A DNA stretch of 64,000 nt from Enterovirga rhinocerotis (GTDB lineage Bacteria > Pseudomonadota > Alphaproteobacteria > Rhizobiales > Beijerinckiaceae): NCBI RefSeq assembly GCF_004363955.1, contig NZ_SNZR01000015.1:62001-126000 (forward strand), written 5' to 3'. Position 1 is the stretch's first letter. The number at the start of each line of letters is the position of its first letter. A program made the position numbers and the translations under genes. Shown piece by piece: positions 1-9,625 of this stretch. The notes under the pieces were generated by a model. The model saw only the letters and a list, made by a program, of their open reading frames with translations, was not told where the DNA came from and did no database searches.

Positions 1-75
1 AGACGGCGTCGGCGCGCGGCGAGCCGGAATGGGGGATGGACATGGCCGGGCGGCTAGGGTGAGGCCGGGCCGCTG

Positions 76-1620
76 TCAACCTGCGCGGCGCAGGAAGTCC
101 CGGAACGAGACGGGTCCTTCGGCCGCAGCCACGGGCGATGCGGCCTCCCGCTTCGCCTCCGGAGCCTCGGCGGCAGAGGGTGGCGCGAGGACCTCGCTGC
201 GAACAGGACGGGGCGGCGCGAGACCGGACCCGACCGCAAGCGGCAGGTCGAAATCGAGCAGGTCGGGGACAAGGGCGTCGTCATCGATGCCGGTCGCGAC
301 GAGCTTGACGCCGGCTCGCGCGGCCTCCTCCGCGAAGGCGAGGGTGATCCCGTGCGGGCGGCTGCCGAGGATCGTGCGGGCATCGAGCATCGCGATGCCG
401 AAGCCGCGCCGGGCGAGGGCGCTCCAGTCCTGATCGAGGTCGCGGACGGCGTCGAGCGCGGGCGTCGTGCCGAGGCTGCTCAAGGCGTCGAGCGCCGCCG
501 TCTCGTAACCGGACAGCTGATCGATCTCGGCGTGATCGATCACGAGGATGATCCGCTCGGCGGTCCCGTCCTGCAGCAGCCGCGCCGCACCCTGGACGAA
601 GGCGACATCGCCGAGCGACGCCCGCGACAGGCGCACCGCCATGCGGCTCGTGCTGCGCCGCCCCGCGAGATGGCGCGCGATCAGGCGAGCCTTGGCGAGC
701 GTGAACGCGTCGAGGCGGGAACGCAGCCCGCGACGCAGGACGAGATCGGCGACCTCGCTCGCATCCATCATCCTGCCATCGGCGAGGCGCAGATGCGGAA
801 ACACGTCGTAGAAGGCGGTGCGCCTCTGCGGCAGCGTGACGACGGGCTGAAGGTGCAGCTCGACGCCGCCGGCGTCGATGGCCGCGATCACGGCCTCGTC
901 GTCCGGGCTTTCGGACGGTTGCGGTGAGCCCCGTCGCAGTCGGTCGAGGATGACCGAGGCGGCCTTCGCGAAATCCTCGCGCGAGGAGAGTTCCGCCGCC
1001 TGAACGCCCGGATGCCGCAAGGTCCCCGCATCCTCATCCCGAGGGGGCCCGAGAACAGGGACGTCGGCGGGCGGACGACGCTCATGCGCGCCCTCGGCTT
1101 CCGGATCCGGGGGCGTGCTCCGGGGCTGGCCTTCCGCCGGCACCTCGGCATGCCGCGCTTGGGACGATGTATCTCCCGCGGGAGAGGTCTCGTCGATGGT
1201 ACGGGCGCTCGTCTCCTCGAGCGTTTCGAGGCGCCGATCATGCGCGCCGACCGCGTCCGCGAGCGAGGTGACGACCCGGGTGACGGTGTCGAGATCGGCG
1301 GCGATCGCGGCGAGGGGCGCGGCCGGGAGGGACGATACTGGCACGGAACCGTCCGGCGCGCGGTTCTCGAGCCGGAGCAGGCGCCGGGAGATCGCGGTCA
1401 CGTCCTCGGACAGCTTGGCATGGGCTTCGTCCGCGCTGCCCGTGGCGCGCCGGCAGGCATAGGCTGCGAGCAGGATCGCAGCCGCCGCCAGAATGGCCAG
1501 CGCGAATTCGAGCCCGCTCCTCACCAGAAGGGCGAGTGACGCACAGATGGCGGCCGCACCGAATGCCGCGGCGAGCGCGATGCCCGTCCACGTCACGCGC
1601 ATCCGAGGGTTGGTCGCCAT
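76..1620 (-). CDS. membrane-anchored protein with degenerate EAL domain
   Basis: The protein has 514 residues when started at the ATG at 1620, just before two adjacent hydrophobic segments (about residues 8-30 and 31-52). A polar, Pro/Glu-rich linker follows, then an EAL-like fold from about residue 240 to 460, with recognisable LHLQPVV near its start and a closing GVKLVATGID. The EAL signature itself reads YDVFPHL, so the glutamate that binds metal in c-di-GMP phosphodiesterases is absent. I infer a catalytically dead c-di-GMP-binding or scaffold protein of the inner membrane rather than an enzyme. Longer in-frame starts exist upstream but would overlap the divergent aminotransferase gene and add a basic low-complexity leader. 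The C-terminal 50 residues are Ala/Pro-rich and end in a short FRDFLRRAG motif. Confidence 0.75.
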   Translation of the reverse strand: MATNPRMRVTWTGIALAAAFGAAAICASLALLVRSGLEFALAILAAAAILLAAYACRRATGSADEAHAKLSEDVTAISRRLLRLENRAPDGSVPVSSLPAAPLAAIAADLDTVTRVVTSLADAVGAHDRRLETLEETSARTIDETSPAGDTSSQARHAEVPAEGQPRSTPPDPEAEGAHERRPPADVPVLGPPRDEDAGTLRHPGVQAAELSSREDFAKAASVILDRLRRGSPQPSESPDDEAVIAAIDAGGVELHLQPVVTLPQRRTAFYDVFPHLRLADGRMMDASEVADLVLRRGLRSRLDAFTLAKARLIARHLAGRRSTSRMAVRLSRASLGDVAFVQGAARLLQDGTAERIILVIDHAEIDQLSGYETAALDALSSLGTTPALDAVRDLDQDWSALARRGFGIAMLDARTILGSRPHGITLAFAEEAARAGVKLVATGIDDDALVPDLLDFDLPLAVGSGLAPPRPVRSEVLAPPSAAEAPEAKREAASPVAAAEGPVSFRDFLRRAG

Positions 1621-1771
1621 GACGAGGCGGTCTCCCGGTCGGAATTCGACCGTGAGGGAAGCATCAGCGCGGAACGTCGATTCGGACAAGCACGGCCTTC
1701 GGCGTCCCCGCCTGGCGTTGCCTCCCGCCCGCGATGACCTGTAGGCTCCGGCTTTCGACGGAGGCATGATC

Positions 1772-3124
1772 ATGTCTGGTGCGCGAGGCCTCACGGCCGC
1801 GAACGATGTTTCGGCTCCCAACGATCTCAGTGCCTGGTGGCTGCCGTTCACGGCGAACCGCGCCTTCAAGGCACGGCCGCGGATCATCACCCGTGCCAAG
1901 GACATGCATTACTACACCCCCGAGGGTAAGCCGATCATCGACGGTTCGGCCGGGCTCTGGTGCGTGAATGCGGGCCACAACCGCGATTCGATCGTGTCCG
2001 CGATCCAGGCCCAGGCGGCCGAGCTCGACTTCGCGCCGGCCTTCCAGTTTGCCCACGGGATCGGCTTCACGGTCGCGAGCCGCATCGCGGAGCTCGCTCC
2101 GGGCGATCTCGACCACGTCTTCTTCTGCAATTCCGGTTCCGAGGCCGCCGATACCGCCATCAAGATCGCGATGGCCTATTGGCACACGCAGGGCCAGGGC
2201 CAGCGCACCCGCGTGATCGGCCGCGAGCGCGGCTATCACGGCGTCGGGTTCGGCGGCATCTCGGTCGGCGGCATCTCGGCCAACCGCAAGGTCTTCGGCA
2301 CGCTCCTCTCCGGCGTCGACCATCTGCCCCACACCTATAACCGCGCCGAGCAGGCCTTCTCGCGCGGCGAGCCGGAATGGGGCGCGCATCTCGCCGACGA
2401 TCTCGAGCGGATCGTCGCCCTGCACGACGCCTCGACCATCGCCGCCGTCATCGTCGAGCCGATGGCGGGCTCGACCGGCGTCCTGCCTCCGCCGAAGGGC
2501 TACCTGAAGCGCCTGCGCCAGATCTGCGACAAGTTCGGCATCCTCCTCATCTTCGACGAGGTCATCACCGGCTTCGGCCGCACCGGCTTCGCCTTCGCGG
2601 CCGAGCGCTACGGCGTCGTGCCCGACATCATCACCTTCGCCAAGGGCGTGACCTCCGGCACCGTGCCGATGGGCGGCGTCATCGTGCGCAAGCACATCCA
2701 CGACGCCTTCATGACCGGCCCCGAGCACATCATCGAACTGTTCCACGGCTATACGTATTCGGGCCATCCGCTGGCCTGCGCCGCGGCGCTCGCGACCCTC
2801 GACGTCTATCGCGACGAGAACCTGTTCGAGCGGACGCGGCAGCTCGAGGACAAATGGGCGGACGCCTTCTTCACGCTGAAGGGCCTGCCGAACGTCATCG
2901 ACATCCGCACCCTCGGCCTCGTCGGCGCGGTCGAGCTCTCCTCGCGTCCGGACGCGGTCGGCAAGCGCGGCTTCGAGGCCATGGAGCGCGGCTTCCACGA
3001 ACACGGGATCATGGTCCGCACGACCGGCGACACGATCGCCGTCTCGCCACCGCTGATCGTCACCGAGGACCAGATCGGCGAGATCGTCGACAAGATCGCA
3101 ACGACGATCCGGGCCGTCGCCTGA
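1772..3124 (+). CDS. class III omega-amino acid:pyruvate aminotransferase
   Basis: A PLP-dependent class III (omega) aminotransferase of 450 residues, the usual length for beta-alanine/omega-amino acid:pyruvate transaminases. The sequence [15 protein letters not shown] holds the Asp that contacts the PLP pyridine nitrogen, and Lys291 in TFAKGVTSG is the Schiff-base lysine. The N-terminal WLPFTANR and the [12 protein letters not shown] segment are typical of the omega-amino acid:pyruvate subgroup. GGAGG at about 1760-1764 lies 7 nt before the ATG at 1772; the in-frame ATG at 1766 is too close to it. The substrate (beta-alanine, taurine, a polyamine or a xenobiotic amine) cannot be fixed from sequence. 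It is followed 36 nt later by a protease gene with no obvious functional link. Confidence 0.85.
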   Translation: MSGARGLTAANDVSAPNDLSAWWLPFTANRAFKARPRIITRAKDMHYYTPEGKPIIDGSAGLWCVNAGHNRDSIVSAIQAQAAELDFAPAFQFAHGIGFTVASRIAELAPGDLDHVFFCNSGSEAADTAIKIAMAYWHTQGQGQRTRVIGRERGYHGVGFGGISVGGISANRKVFGTLLSGVDHLPHTYNRAEQAFSRGEPEWGAHLADDLERIVALHDASTIAAVIVEPMAGSTGVLPPPKGYLKRLRQICDKFGILLIFDEVITGFGRTGFAFAAERYGVVPDIITFAKGVTSGTVPMGGVIVRKHIHDAFMTGPEHIIELFHGYTYSGHPLACAAALATLDVYRDENLFERTRQLEDKWADAFFTLKGLPNVIDIRTLGLVGAVELSSRPDAVGKRGFEAMERGFHEHGIMVRTTGDTIAVSPPLIVTEDQIGEIVDKIATTIRAVA

Positions 3125-3160
3125 CGGGCGGGAGCGGCAGCGCAGCAGCGGAGGACAAGG

Positions 3161-4261
3161 GTGTCGCGGCCGATCCTGCTGGTGATCGTCGGGCTTCTCG
3201 CCGTGCTCGCCGGCCGGCCCTACATCGAACGCCTCTTCGCGTCCCCCGATCCGCGGCCCGTCGCGGCGCGGGGGGATCTCGCGGAATACGAGCGCGCGAC
3301 GATCGAGCTGTTCAAGCGCGTCTCGCCGAGCGTCGTGCAGGTGGTCGCGCTCCCGGACGAGGGCGCGCGCTCGCCCTTCGACATGCAGCCCGGCGAGGGC
3401 GGCGGAGGCGGGGGGCAGCAATCGGGGACCGGGTTCATCTGGGACCGGAGCGGCCATATCGTCACGAACGCCCACGTCGTTCAGAACGCCTCCTCGGTCG
3501 CGATCCGTTTCGCCTCCGGGGCGGTGGTGCGGGCCGAGATCGCCGGGCTCGCGCCGAACTACGATCTCGCGGTCCTGCGGGTCAGGGCCGGGGCCGACCT
3601 TCCGGCTCCCGTGCTCGTCGGGCGCTCCGACGACCTTCAGGTCGGCCAATCGGCCTTCGCCATCGGCAACCCGTTCGGCCTCGACCAGAGCCTGACGACC
3701 GGCGTGATCAGCGCCCTGAAGCGGCGCCTGCCGACCTCCGGCGGGCGCGAGATCCAGGACGTCATCCAGACGGACGCCGCCATCAATCCCGGCAATTCCG
3801 GCGGTCCTCTGCTCGATTCCGCCGGCCGCGTGATCGGCGTGAACACGGCGATCTATTCGCCCTCCGGCACGAATGCGGGCATCGGCTTCGCCATCCCGAT
3901 CGACATCGCGAACCGGGTCGTCACGTCCCTCATCGCGACGGGGCGCGTGCCGACGCCGGGCATCGGCATCGTCGCGGCCGACGAGGCGATGGCGACGCGG
4001 CTCGGCGTCGAGGGCGTGATCGTGGTGCGGGTCGCGCCCGGCTCCCCGGCCGAGCAGGCCGGCCTGCAGGGCGTCGATCCCGGCCTGCGCGCCCTCGGCG
4101 ATGTGATCGTCGGCGTGAACGGGCAAGCCGTGCGCAGGCTCTCCGACCTGACGCGCGAACTCGAGCGCGTCGGCGTCGGCAAGAGCGTGACCCTCGAGGT
4201 CAACCGGGCCAATCGCGGCCGCCGCGTGACCTTGACCATCGCCGATATCGGCCGGCGCTGA
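3161..4261 (+). CDS. HtrA/DegP-type trypsin-like serine protease with PDZ domain
   Basis: An envelope serine protease of the S1C (HtrA) family, 366 residues. A single N-terminal hydrophobic stretch (about residues 3-18) looks like a signal anchor facing the periplasm. The catalytic triad is visible: His105 in TNAHVV, Asp135 in NYDLAVL and Ser213 in GNSGGP. One PDZ domain occupies roughly residues 260-360 ([20 protein letters not shown]). With one PDZ rather than two it resembles DegS or short HtrA proteins more than DegP. A glycine run (about residues 80-88) precedes the protease domain. The start is a GTG with GGAGG 6 nt upstream. It may degrade or sense misfolded envelope proteins; no sigma-E or anti-sigma gene is nearby. 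Confidence 0.9.
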   Translation: MSRPILLVIVGLLAVLAGRPYIERLFASPDPRPVAARGDLAEYERATIELFKRVSPSVVQVVALPDEGARSPFDMQPGEGGGGGGQQSGTGFIWDRSGHIVTNAHVVQNASSVAIRFASGAVVRAEIAGLAPNYDLAVLRVRAGADLPAPVLVGRSDDLQVGQSAFAIGNPFGLDQSLTTGVISALKRRLPTSGGREIQDVIQTDAAINPGNSGGPLLDSAGRVIGVNTAIYSPSGTNAGIGFAIPIDIANRVVTSLIATGRVPTPGIGIVAADEAMATRLGVEGVIVVRVAPGSPAEQAGLQGVDPGLRALGDVIVGVNGQAVRRLSDLTRELERVGVGKSVTLEVNRANRGRRVTLTIADIGRR

Positions 4262-4323
4262 GCGATCTTGCCCGGCTTCCCGGGTTCTATAAGACGGCCG
4301 GGCACCGGCACCGACAGGACGAC

Positions 4324-5994
4324 ATGAACCCAGATCTCGCCATTGCCCGCGCCGCGACCCTCCGGCCCATCGGCGAGATCGCCGAGAGGGCGGGCATCCC
4401 GGACGAGGCCCTGCACCCTTATGGCAAGCACATCGCCAAGGTCGACGGATCTTGGCTGCGGAGCCTCGAGGACCGGCCGCGCGGCAAGCTGATCCTCGTC
4501 ACCGCGATCAGCCCGACCCCGGCGGGCGAGGGCAAGACGACGACGACCGTCGGGCTCGGCGACGCGCTGAACCGCATCGGCCGGAAGACGATGATCTGCC
4601 TGCGCGAGCCCTCGCTCGGCCCCTGTTTCGGGCAGAAGGGCGGCGCGACCGGCGGCGGACACGCGCAGGTCCTGCCGATGGAGCAGATCAACCTGCATTT
4701 CACCGGCGATTTCCACGCCATCGGCGCGGCGAACAACCTCCTCGCCGCGATGCTCGACAACCACGTCTATTGGGGCAACCGGCTCGACGTCGATCCGCGC
4801 CGCGTCGCGATCCGGCGCGTGCTCGACATGAACGACCGCGCCCTGCGCTCGACCGTCGCCGGTCTCGGCGGCCCGGCGAACGGCTTTCCGCGCGAGGACG
4901 GCTTCGACATCACCGTCGCCTCCGAGGTGATGGCCGTGTTCTGCCTCGCCCGCGATCTCGCCGACATGGAGGCGCGGCTCGGCCGCATCGTCGTCGCCCA
5001 GACGCGCGACAAGCGCCCCGTGACGGCGGACGACCTCAAGGCCTCGGGCGCCATGAGCGTGCTCCTCAAAGACGCGATCCAGCCGAATCTCGTCCAGACG
5101 ATCGAGGGCTCGCCTGCCCTCGTCCATGGCGGCCCCTTCGCCAACATCGCCCATGGCTGCAATTCGGTGGTCGCGACGCAGGCCGGGCTCCGGCTCGCCG
5201 ATTACGTGGTGACGGAAGCCGGGTTCGGGGCCGATCTCGGGGCGGAGAAGTTCCTCGACATCAAGTGCCGGCAGGCGGGCCTTACGCCCTCCGCCTGCGT
5301 CGTGGTCGCGACGGTGCGTGCGCTCAAGATGCATGGCGGCACGGCGCGCGCCGATCTTTCGCGCGGCGATGCCGACGCGCTCGAGCGCGGCTTCGTCAAT
5401 CTCGAACGCCACGTCGCCAACATGCGCAGCTACGGGCTGCCGGTCGTCGTCGCCGTGAACCACTTCGTCACCGACACCGAGGCCGAGCACCGGCGCCTTG
5501 CCGAACTGTGCCGCGACCGGCTCGGGGTCGAGGCGGTGCCGTGCCGCCACTGGGCCGAGGGCGGCGCGGGCGCGGTGGACCTCGCCGAACGCGTCGTGGC
5601 GCTGACCGAGAAGCCGTCTGAGTTCAGGACGCTCTATCCGGACGACATGCCGCTCGCCGACAAGATGCGCAGGATCGCGACGCGGATCTATGGCGCGGAG
5701 ACCGTCGTGATCGAGGGGAGCGCCGCGAGCCGCCTCAAGGAGATCGAGGCCGCCGGCTACGGCCGCCTGCCGGTCTGCATGGCGAAGACGCAATATTCCT
5801 TCTCGACCGACCCGCAGGCCATGGGCGCGCCCTCCGGCCACGAGATACCCGTCCGCGAGGTTCGGCTCGCAGCCGGCGCCGGCTTCGTGGTCGCGATCTG
5901 CGGGCAGATCATGACCATGCCGGGCCTCCCCCGCGTGCCGGCGGCGGAGGGCATCCATCTCGACGAGGACGGGCTGATCCAGGGCCTGTCGTAA
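4324..5994 (+). CDS. fhs: formate--tetrahydrofolate ligase
   Basis: A cytoplasmic enzyme that makes 10-formyl-tetrahydrofolate from formate, ATP and THF, feeding one-carbon and purine metabolism. It has 556 residues, the full family length. The ATP-binding loop [10 protein letters not shown] contains Lys71, and [26 protein letters not shown] and [11 protein letters not shown] are strongly conserved FTHFS signatures. The reading frame stays open far upstream because of high GC, but homology begins at the ATG at 4324 (MNPDLAIAR). A repeat-like hairpin follows the stop. The gene's presence fits formate or one-carbon use but does not by itself show methylotrophy. Confidence 0.96.
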   Translation: MNPDLAIARAATLRPIGEIAERAGIPDEALHPYGKHIAKVDGSWLRSLEDRPRGKLILVTAISPTPAGEGKTTTTVGLGDALNRIGRKTMICLREPSLGPCFGQKGGATGGGHAQVLPMEQINLHFTGDFHAIGAANNLLAAMLDNHVYWGNRLDVDPRRVAIRRVLDMNDRALRSTVAGLGGPANGFPREDGFDITVASEVMAVFCLARDLADMEARLGRIVVAQTRDKRPVTADDLKASGAMSVLLKDAIQPNLVQTIEGSPALVHGGPFANIAHGCNSVVATQAGLRLADYVVTEAGFGADLGAEKFLDIKCRQAGLTPSACVVVATVRALKMHGGTARADLSRGDADALERGFVNLERHVANMRSYGLPVVVAVNHFVTDTEAEHRRLAELCRDRLGVEAVPCRHWAEGGAGAVDLAERVVALTEKPSEFRTLYPDDMPLADKMRRIATRIYGAETVVIEGSAASRLKEIEAAGYGRLPVCMAKTQYSFSTDPQAMGAPSGHEIPVREVRLAAGAGFVVAICGQIMTMPGLPRVPAAEGIHLDEDGLIQGLS

Positions 5995-6000
5995 GGGGGG

Positions 6001-6057
6001 CGCTCTCCCCTTGCGGGAGAGGTCGAGCGACGCCGGAGGCGTCGGCCGGGTGAGGGG
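6001..6057. repeat. dispersed intergenic palindromic repeat (CTCTCCC...GGGAGAG type)
   Basis: Directly after fhs lies CTCTCCCC-TTGC-GGGAGAG, then a second hairpin GACGCCGGAGGCGTC, then CGGGTGAGGGG. This layout resembles dispersed REP-like elements found between genes in many Hyphomicrobiales. The first hairpin could also act as a transcription terminator, but no T-tract follows it. Copy number cannot be judged from one window. Confidence 0.55.
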
Positions 6058-6140
6058 TTTGCCCGGCCGCGGCGTCGACGGCCCTCCCTCGACAAGAACG
6101 CCCCGAGGCATCAGAAGGGCGCCGTTCCGAGAGAGATGAG

Positions 6141-7718
6141 ATGTCCACCACCCTGAAGGCGCGGCTGCCGCGCGGCTTCGTCGATCGGCCGGCCGCCGAT
6201 CTCGCCGCCACCAACCGGATGATCGACGCGATCCGCCGGACCTACGAACTCTACGGCTTCGAGGCCCTGGAGACGCCCTTCGTCGAATATACCGAGGCGC
6301 TCGGCAAGTTCCTGCCCGACCAGGACCGGCCGAACGAGGGCGTCTTCTCCTTCCAGGACGACGACGAGCAATGGCTCTCGCTCCGCTACGACCTGACGGC
6401 GCCGCTCGCCCGTCATGTCGCCGAGCGGCTCGACGCGCAGAGCCTGACGCTGCCCTACCGCTCCTATCGGGCCGGCTGGGTGTTCCGGAACGAGAAGCCC
6501 GGCCCCGGCCGCTTCCGCCAGTTCATGCAGTTCGACGCCGACACCGTCGGCTCCGGCTCGCCCGCGGCGGATGCCGAGATCTGCATGATGATGGCGGACA
6601 CGCTGGAGGCGGTCGGCATCCCGCGCGGCCAGTATGTCGTCAAGGTCAACAACCGGAAGGTCCTCGACGGCGTGATGGAGGCCATCGGCCTCGGCGGCGA
6701 CGAGAATGCCGGTCGGCGGCTCACGGTGCTGCGGGCGCTGGACAAGGCGGATAAATTTCCTATCGCCGAAATTCGAAAGCTGCTCGGTGAGGGGCGTCTG
6801 GACGAGAGCGGTGATTTCACGAAGGGTGCTGGGTTAAGCAACGAAGAGCAAACAGACATCCTAAATTCGACGATCGTCTTTGAAAGAGTGTCCGACGTCG
6901 CAAGTGCTGGCGGTCGCGATCTCAGTGACATGGTCGTCGACACGACTTCGATGAAATTTATCGATAATGTCGCTATTGCTCAGATGTTGGGGGCGCGGGC
7001 ACGAACCGATGTAGGTCTTAAGGGCGCAGACGAACTTATGAAGATCGCTCAGCTCTGCGAAGCTGCTGGCTATGGCTCACAGCGCATTCAGATCGATCCC
7101 TCCGTCGTCCGCGGCCTCGAATACTATACCGGTCCCGTCTTCGAGGCCGAGCTGACCTTCTCGATCACCAACGACGAAGGCCAGACGGTGCGCTTCGGCT
7201 CGGTGGCCGGGGGAGGGCGGTATGACGGGCTCGTCGGGCGCTTCCGGGCCGAGCCCGTGCCGGCGACCGGCTTCTCGATCGGCGTCTCGCGCCTCCTCGC
7301 CGCGCTCCAGCACGTGAAGAGCCCGATCGTCGCGGCCGGCGCGAGTGCCGGGCCGGCGGTGGTGCTCGTGATGGATCGCGACCGCGTCGCCGATTACCAG
7401 GCGATGGTGGCGAAGCTCCGCCGTGCCGGCATCCCGGCCGAGTTCTATCTCGGCTCGGCGGGCATGAAGGCGCAGATGAAATATGCCGACCGCCGCCGCG
7501 CCCCCTGCGTGATCATCCAGGGCAGCCAGGAGAAGGAGCGCGGTGAGGTCCAGATCAAGGACCTGTTCGAGGGGGCCAAGGCGGCCGAGGCCGACAAGGC
7601 GGCAGCCTCCAATGCGGAATATCGGGCGGCGCGCCTCGCTCAGGTTTCGGTGTCCGAGGAGGCGCTGGTCGAAACCGTCGCCGGCATCTTCGCGCGGCAT
7701 GGATTGAAGGCGGGCTGA
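6141..7718 (+). CDS. hisS: histidyl-tRNA synthetase
   Basis: A class II aminoacyl-tRNA synthetase of 525 residues that charges tRNA-His. Motif 2 ([14 protein letters not shown]), the histidine-binding [14 protein letters not shown] and motif 3 around GVSRLLAAL are present, followed by the anticodon-binding domain (about residues 410-525). It is longer than E. coli HisRS and matches the alphaproteobacterial type, in which tRNA-His identity rules are known to differ. Oddly, about 6748-7099 (roughly residues 203-320, the part before the histidine-binding motif) has only about 50% GC and A/T-ending codons including TTA, while both flanks are about 70% GC; the frame is intact. The start is an ATG preceded by GAGAGATGAG. 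Confidence 0.95.
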   Translation: MSTTLKARLPRGFVDRPAADLAATNRMIDAIRRTYELYGFEALETPFVEYTEALGKFLPDQDRPNEGVFSFQDDDEQWLSLRYDLTAPLARHVAERLDAQSLTLPYRSYRAGWVFRNEKPGPGRFRQFMQFDADTVGSGSPAADAEICMMMADTLEAVGIPRGQYVVKVNNRKVLDGVMEAIGLGGDENAGRRLTVLRALDKADKFPIAEIRKLLGEGRLDESGDFTKGAGLSNEEQTDILNSTIVFERVSDVASAGGRDLSDMVVDTTSMKFIDNVAIAQMLGARARTDVGLKGADELMKIAQLCEAAGYGSQRIQIDPSVVRGLEYYTGPVFEAELTFSITNDEGQTVRFGSVAGGGRYDGLVGRFRAEPVPATGFSIGVSRLLAALQHVKSPIVAAGASAGPAVVLVMDRDRVADYQAMVAKLRRAGIPAEFYLGSAGMKAQMKYADRRRAPCVIIQGSQEKERGEVQIKDLFEGAKAAEADKAAASNAEYRAARLAQVSVSEEALVETVAGIFARHGLKAG

Positions 7719-7830
7719 GCACGACCCCGTTTCCGCGCATGGCGCCTCGGCGTCATGTGCGACCCCTGGTCATCTCACGGTGGCGCGCCGATCCCCTACA
7801 TCTCGGGGACGTGGCCATGATGACCCGTCG

Positions 7831-8496
7831 ATGATCGCAAGACCGTTCCTTCTCCTTCTCGGCGCCATCGCTCTCGGCGGGATGCTGGCGGGGACGGCCG
7901 CGATCATGGCGCAGCGCGCGACGCCCTGGCCGACGGTCCGCCCCGGCGGCAGCTTCTCGCTCACCGATACCGACGGGCGACGCGTGACCGAGGCCGACCT
8001 CCACGGCAAGCCGACGGCGCTCTATTTCGGCTTCACCCACTGCCCGGATGCCTGCCCGACGGCCTTGTTCTCGCTGACCGAGGCGATGCGCGAACTCGGC
8101 GCCGGAGCCGACCGCCTGAACGTCGTCTTCGTCACCGTCGATCCCGAACGCGACACGGCCGAGCTGATGAAGCTCTACCTGCAATCCTTCGATCCGCGCA
8201 TCCGCGGCCTCGTTGGGTCGAAGGAGGAGATCGCCGACATGGCCGCGAAATTCCACGTCGTGGCGCGCCGCGTCGAGCGGCCGGATGGCGATTACGCCAT
8301 GGACCATTCGACGAGCGTCTTCCTCTTCGATGCGACCGGTCGCATCGTCGGCGGCATCGACCACGACGAGAGCCACGAGCAGTTCCTGGGCAAGCTCAAG
8401 CAGCTCGCGAACCCGAAGGCCTGCATCCCGGGCGCGCCTGCGAGCTTGTGGGAGGCCTCGATCGTCAAGATGACCGGACCCCGGATCTGCAGCTGA
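7831..8496 (+). CDS. SCO1/SenC/PrrC family copper-binding protein
   Basis: A membrane-anchored thioredoxin-fold protein of 221 residues that delivers copper to, or reduces, the CuA site of cytochrome c oxidase. An N-terminal hydrophobic helix (residues 5-27) anchors it so that the domain faces the periplasm. The copper ligands are Cys71 and Cys75 in HCPDAC, and His159 in MDHST. Other family marks are FGFTHC and VTVDPERDT. The ATG at 7831 puts the hydrophobic segment right at the N terminus; upstream in-frame codons add only a short Arg-rich leader. No oxidase subunit genes are adjacent. Confidence 0.92.
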   Translation: MIARPFLLLLGAIALGGMLAGTAAIMAQRATPWPTVRPGGSFSLTDTDGRRVTEADLHGKPTALYFGFTHCPDACPTALFSLTEAMRELGAGADRLNVVFVTVDPERDTAELMKLYLQSFDPRIRGLVGSKEEIADMAAKFHVVARRVERPDGDYAMDHSTSVFLFDATGRIVGGIDHDESHEQFLGKLKQLANPKACIPGAPASLWEASIVKMTGPRICS

Positions 8497-8512
8497 CCCG
8501 AGGGCGCCGCCG

Positions 8513-9361
8513 TCAGGCGGCGATGGCGAGCGGAACGGGCTCGGCAGCCTCGTCTCCCTCGACCTCGTCCGTATGGACCTCGAACCGGGTGAGGAGGGCG
8601 GAGCCGAAGCTCGTCGTCAGCGCGCAATCGGTCGCGTCGCGCCCCCGCGCCATCACGATCCGCCCGATTCTGGGGCGGTTGTGGCGGGCGTCGAACGTGT
8701 ACCAGCGGCCTCCGAGATAGGCTTCGAACCAGGCGGAGAAATCCATGGGCGCCGGGTCCTTCGGCACGCCGATATCCCCGAGATAGCCGGTGGCGTAGCG
8801 GGCGGGGATGTTCATGCAGCGGCAGAGCGTGATCGCGAGATGGGCGAAATCCCGGCACACGCCGACCTGCTGCGTATGCGCCTCGAAGGCGCTGCGGGTG
8901 CTGTCCGCCAACTGATAGTCGAAGCGGAGCCGGTTATGCGCGTAGTCGACGATGGACTGGACCCGCTCGCCCCCCTCCGGTCCGCTGCCGAACAGCGACC
9001 AGGCGATGTCCGACAGCTTGTCGGTGTCGCAATAGCGCGAGCCGAGGAGGAACGGGAGCACGTCGTCGGGAAGGTCGGCCACCGCATGCTGCTCCGCGCC
9101 GAGGGCGCAGTCGTCGTGCCGGCCGGTATCGCGGATGACGAAATCCGCCGACATCCGGATCGGGCCGCCGGGGGCGACGATCCGCGTCGCCACATTGCCG
9201 AAGGCATCGAGATGGCTGCGCGAGGGAACGGGAGGATCGAAGACAATCCTTTCGGGCGTGACGAGATCATGCTGGCGCTCGGGCCGGACATTCAGAAGCA
9301 ACGTCATCGCCGTCGGGCCAGCGGTCTCGAAGGCGATGTCGTAGCCGGCACGGATCTTCAT
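8513..9361 (-). CDS. transglutaminase-like (cysteine protease-fold) protein
   Basis: A 282-residue cytoplasmic protein with an N-terminal beta-rich domain (bacterial transglutaminase-like N-terminal type, residues 1-100) and a transglutaminase core (about 150-250). The nucleophile region GVCRDFAHLAI is intact, and WYTFDARHN carries the acid of the triad. The segment where HAW usually stands reads DFSAWFEAYLGG, so the expected catalytic His appears as Ser; the following FDARHN could supply a histidine, or this may be a subfamily trait. The function in this family is generally unknown (peptidase or peptide-modifying). It converges with the SCO gene, with 16 nt between the stops. Confidence 0.8.
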   Translation of the reverse strand: MKIRAGYDIAFETAGPTAMTLLLNVRPERQHDLVTPERIVFDPPVPSRSHLDAFGNVATRIVAPGGPIRMSADFVIRDTGRHDDCALGAEQHAVADLPDDVLPFLLGSRYCDTDKLSDIAWSLFGSGPEGGERVQSIVDYAHNRLRFDYQLADSTRSAFEAHTQQVGVCRDFAHLAITLCRCMNIPARYATGYLGDIGVPKDPAPMDFSAWFEAYLGGRWYTFDARHNRPRIGRIVMARGRDATDCALTTSFGSALLTRFEVHTDEVEGDEAAEPVPLAIAA

Positions 9362-9625
9362 GGAGGGCTCCGAAAGGTGCCGCGGCCGAGCCGGCGGGCG
9401 AGAATTCGAGCCTCAACACCCGAGAATAGGCCCGGTTCCATTCGGTCCGCCAGAGGCCCTTTCGTGCCGGGCAGCGTGTGTGTTCAAACCGAAGCTTTGC
9501 ATAGAAATACGGCTTCTTGCCCGATACATCGGCAGATCGGGCAAGCGCCGCCTCGGGCGCCTCGCTATTCGTGGGAGGCGCCGGCTTCGGCGAGCCTCAT
9601 CCGACCGCGCCGCCGCCTTGCGGCT

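Noticed and set aside
2377-4323. Very long open frame (1205 codons in total) running from the aminotransferase gene into fhs
   Set aside because: The part before 4324 is Arg/Ala-rich, in a shifted frame over the aminotransferase and protease genes. It results from high GC; only the fhs portion is real.
1664-6111. Long minus-strand frames over the 1.7-6.1 kb genes
   Set aside because: Arg/Asp/Ala-rich shadows of the plus-strand genes, with no family motifs.
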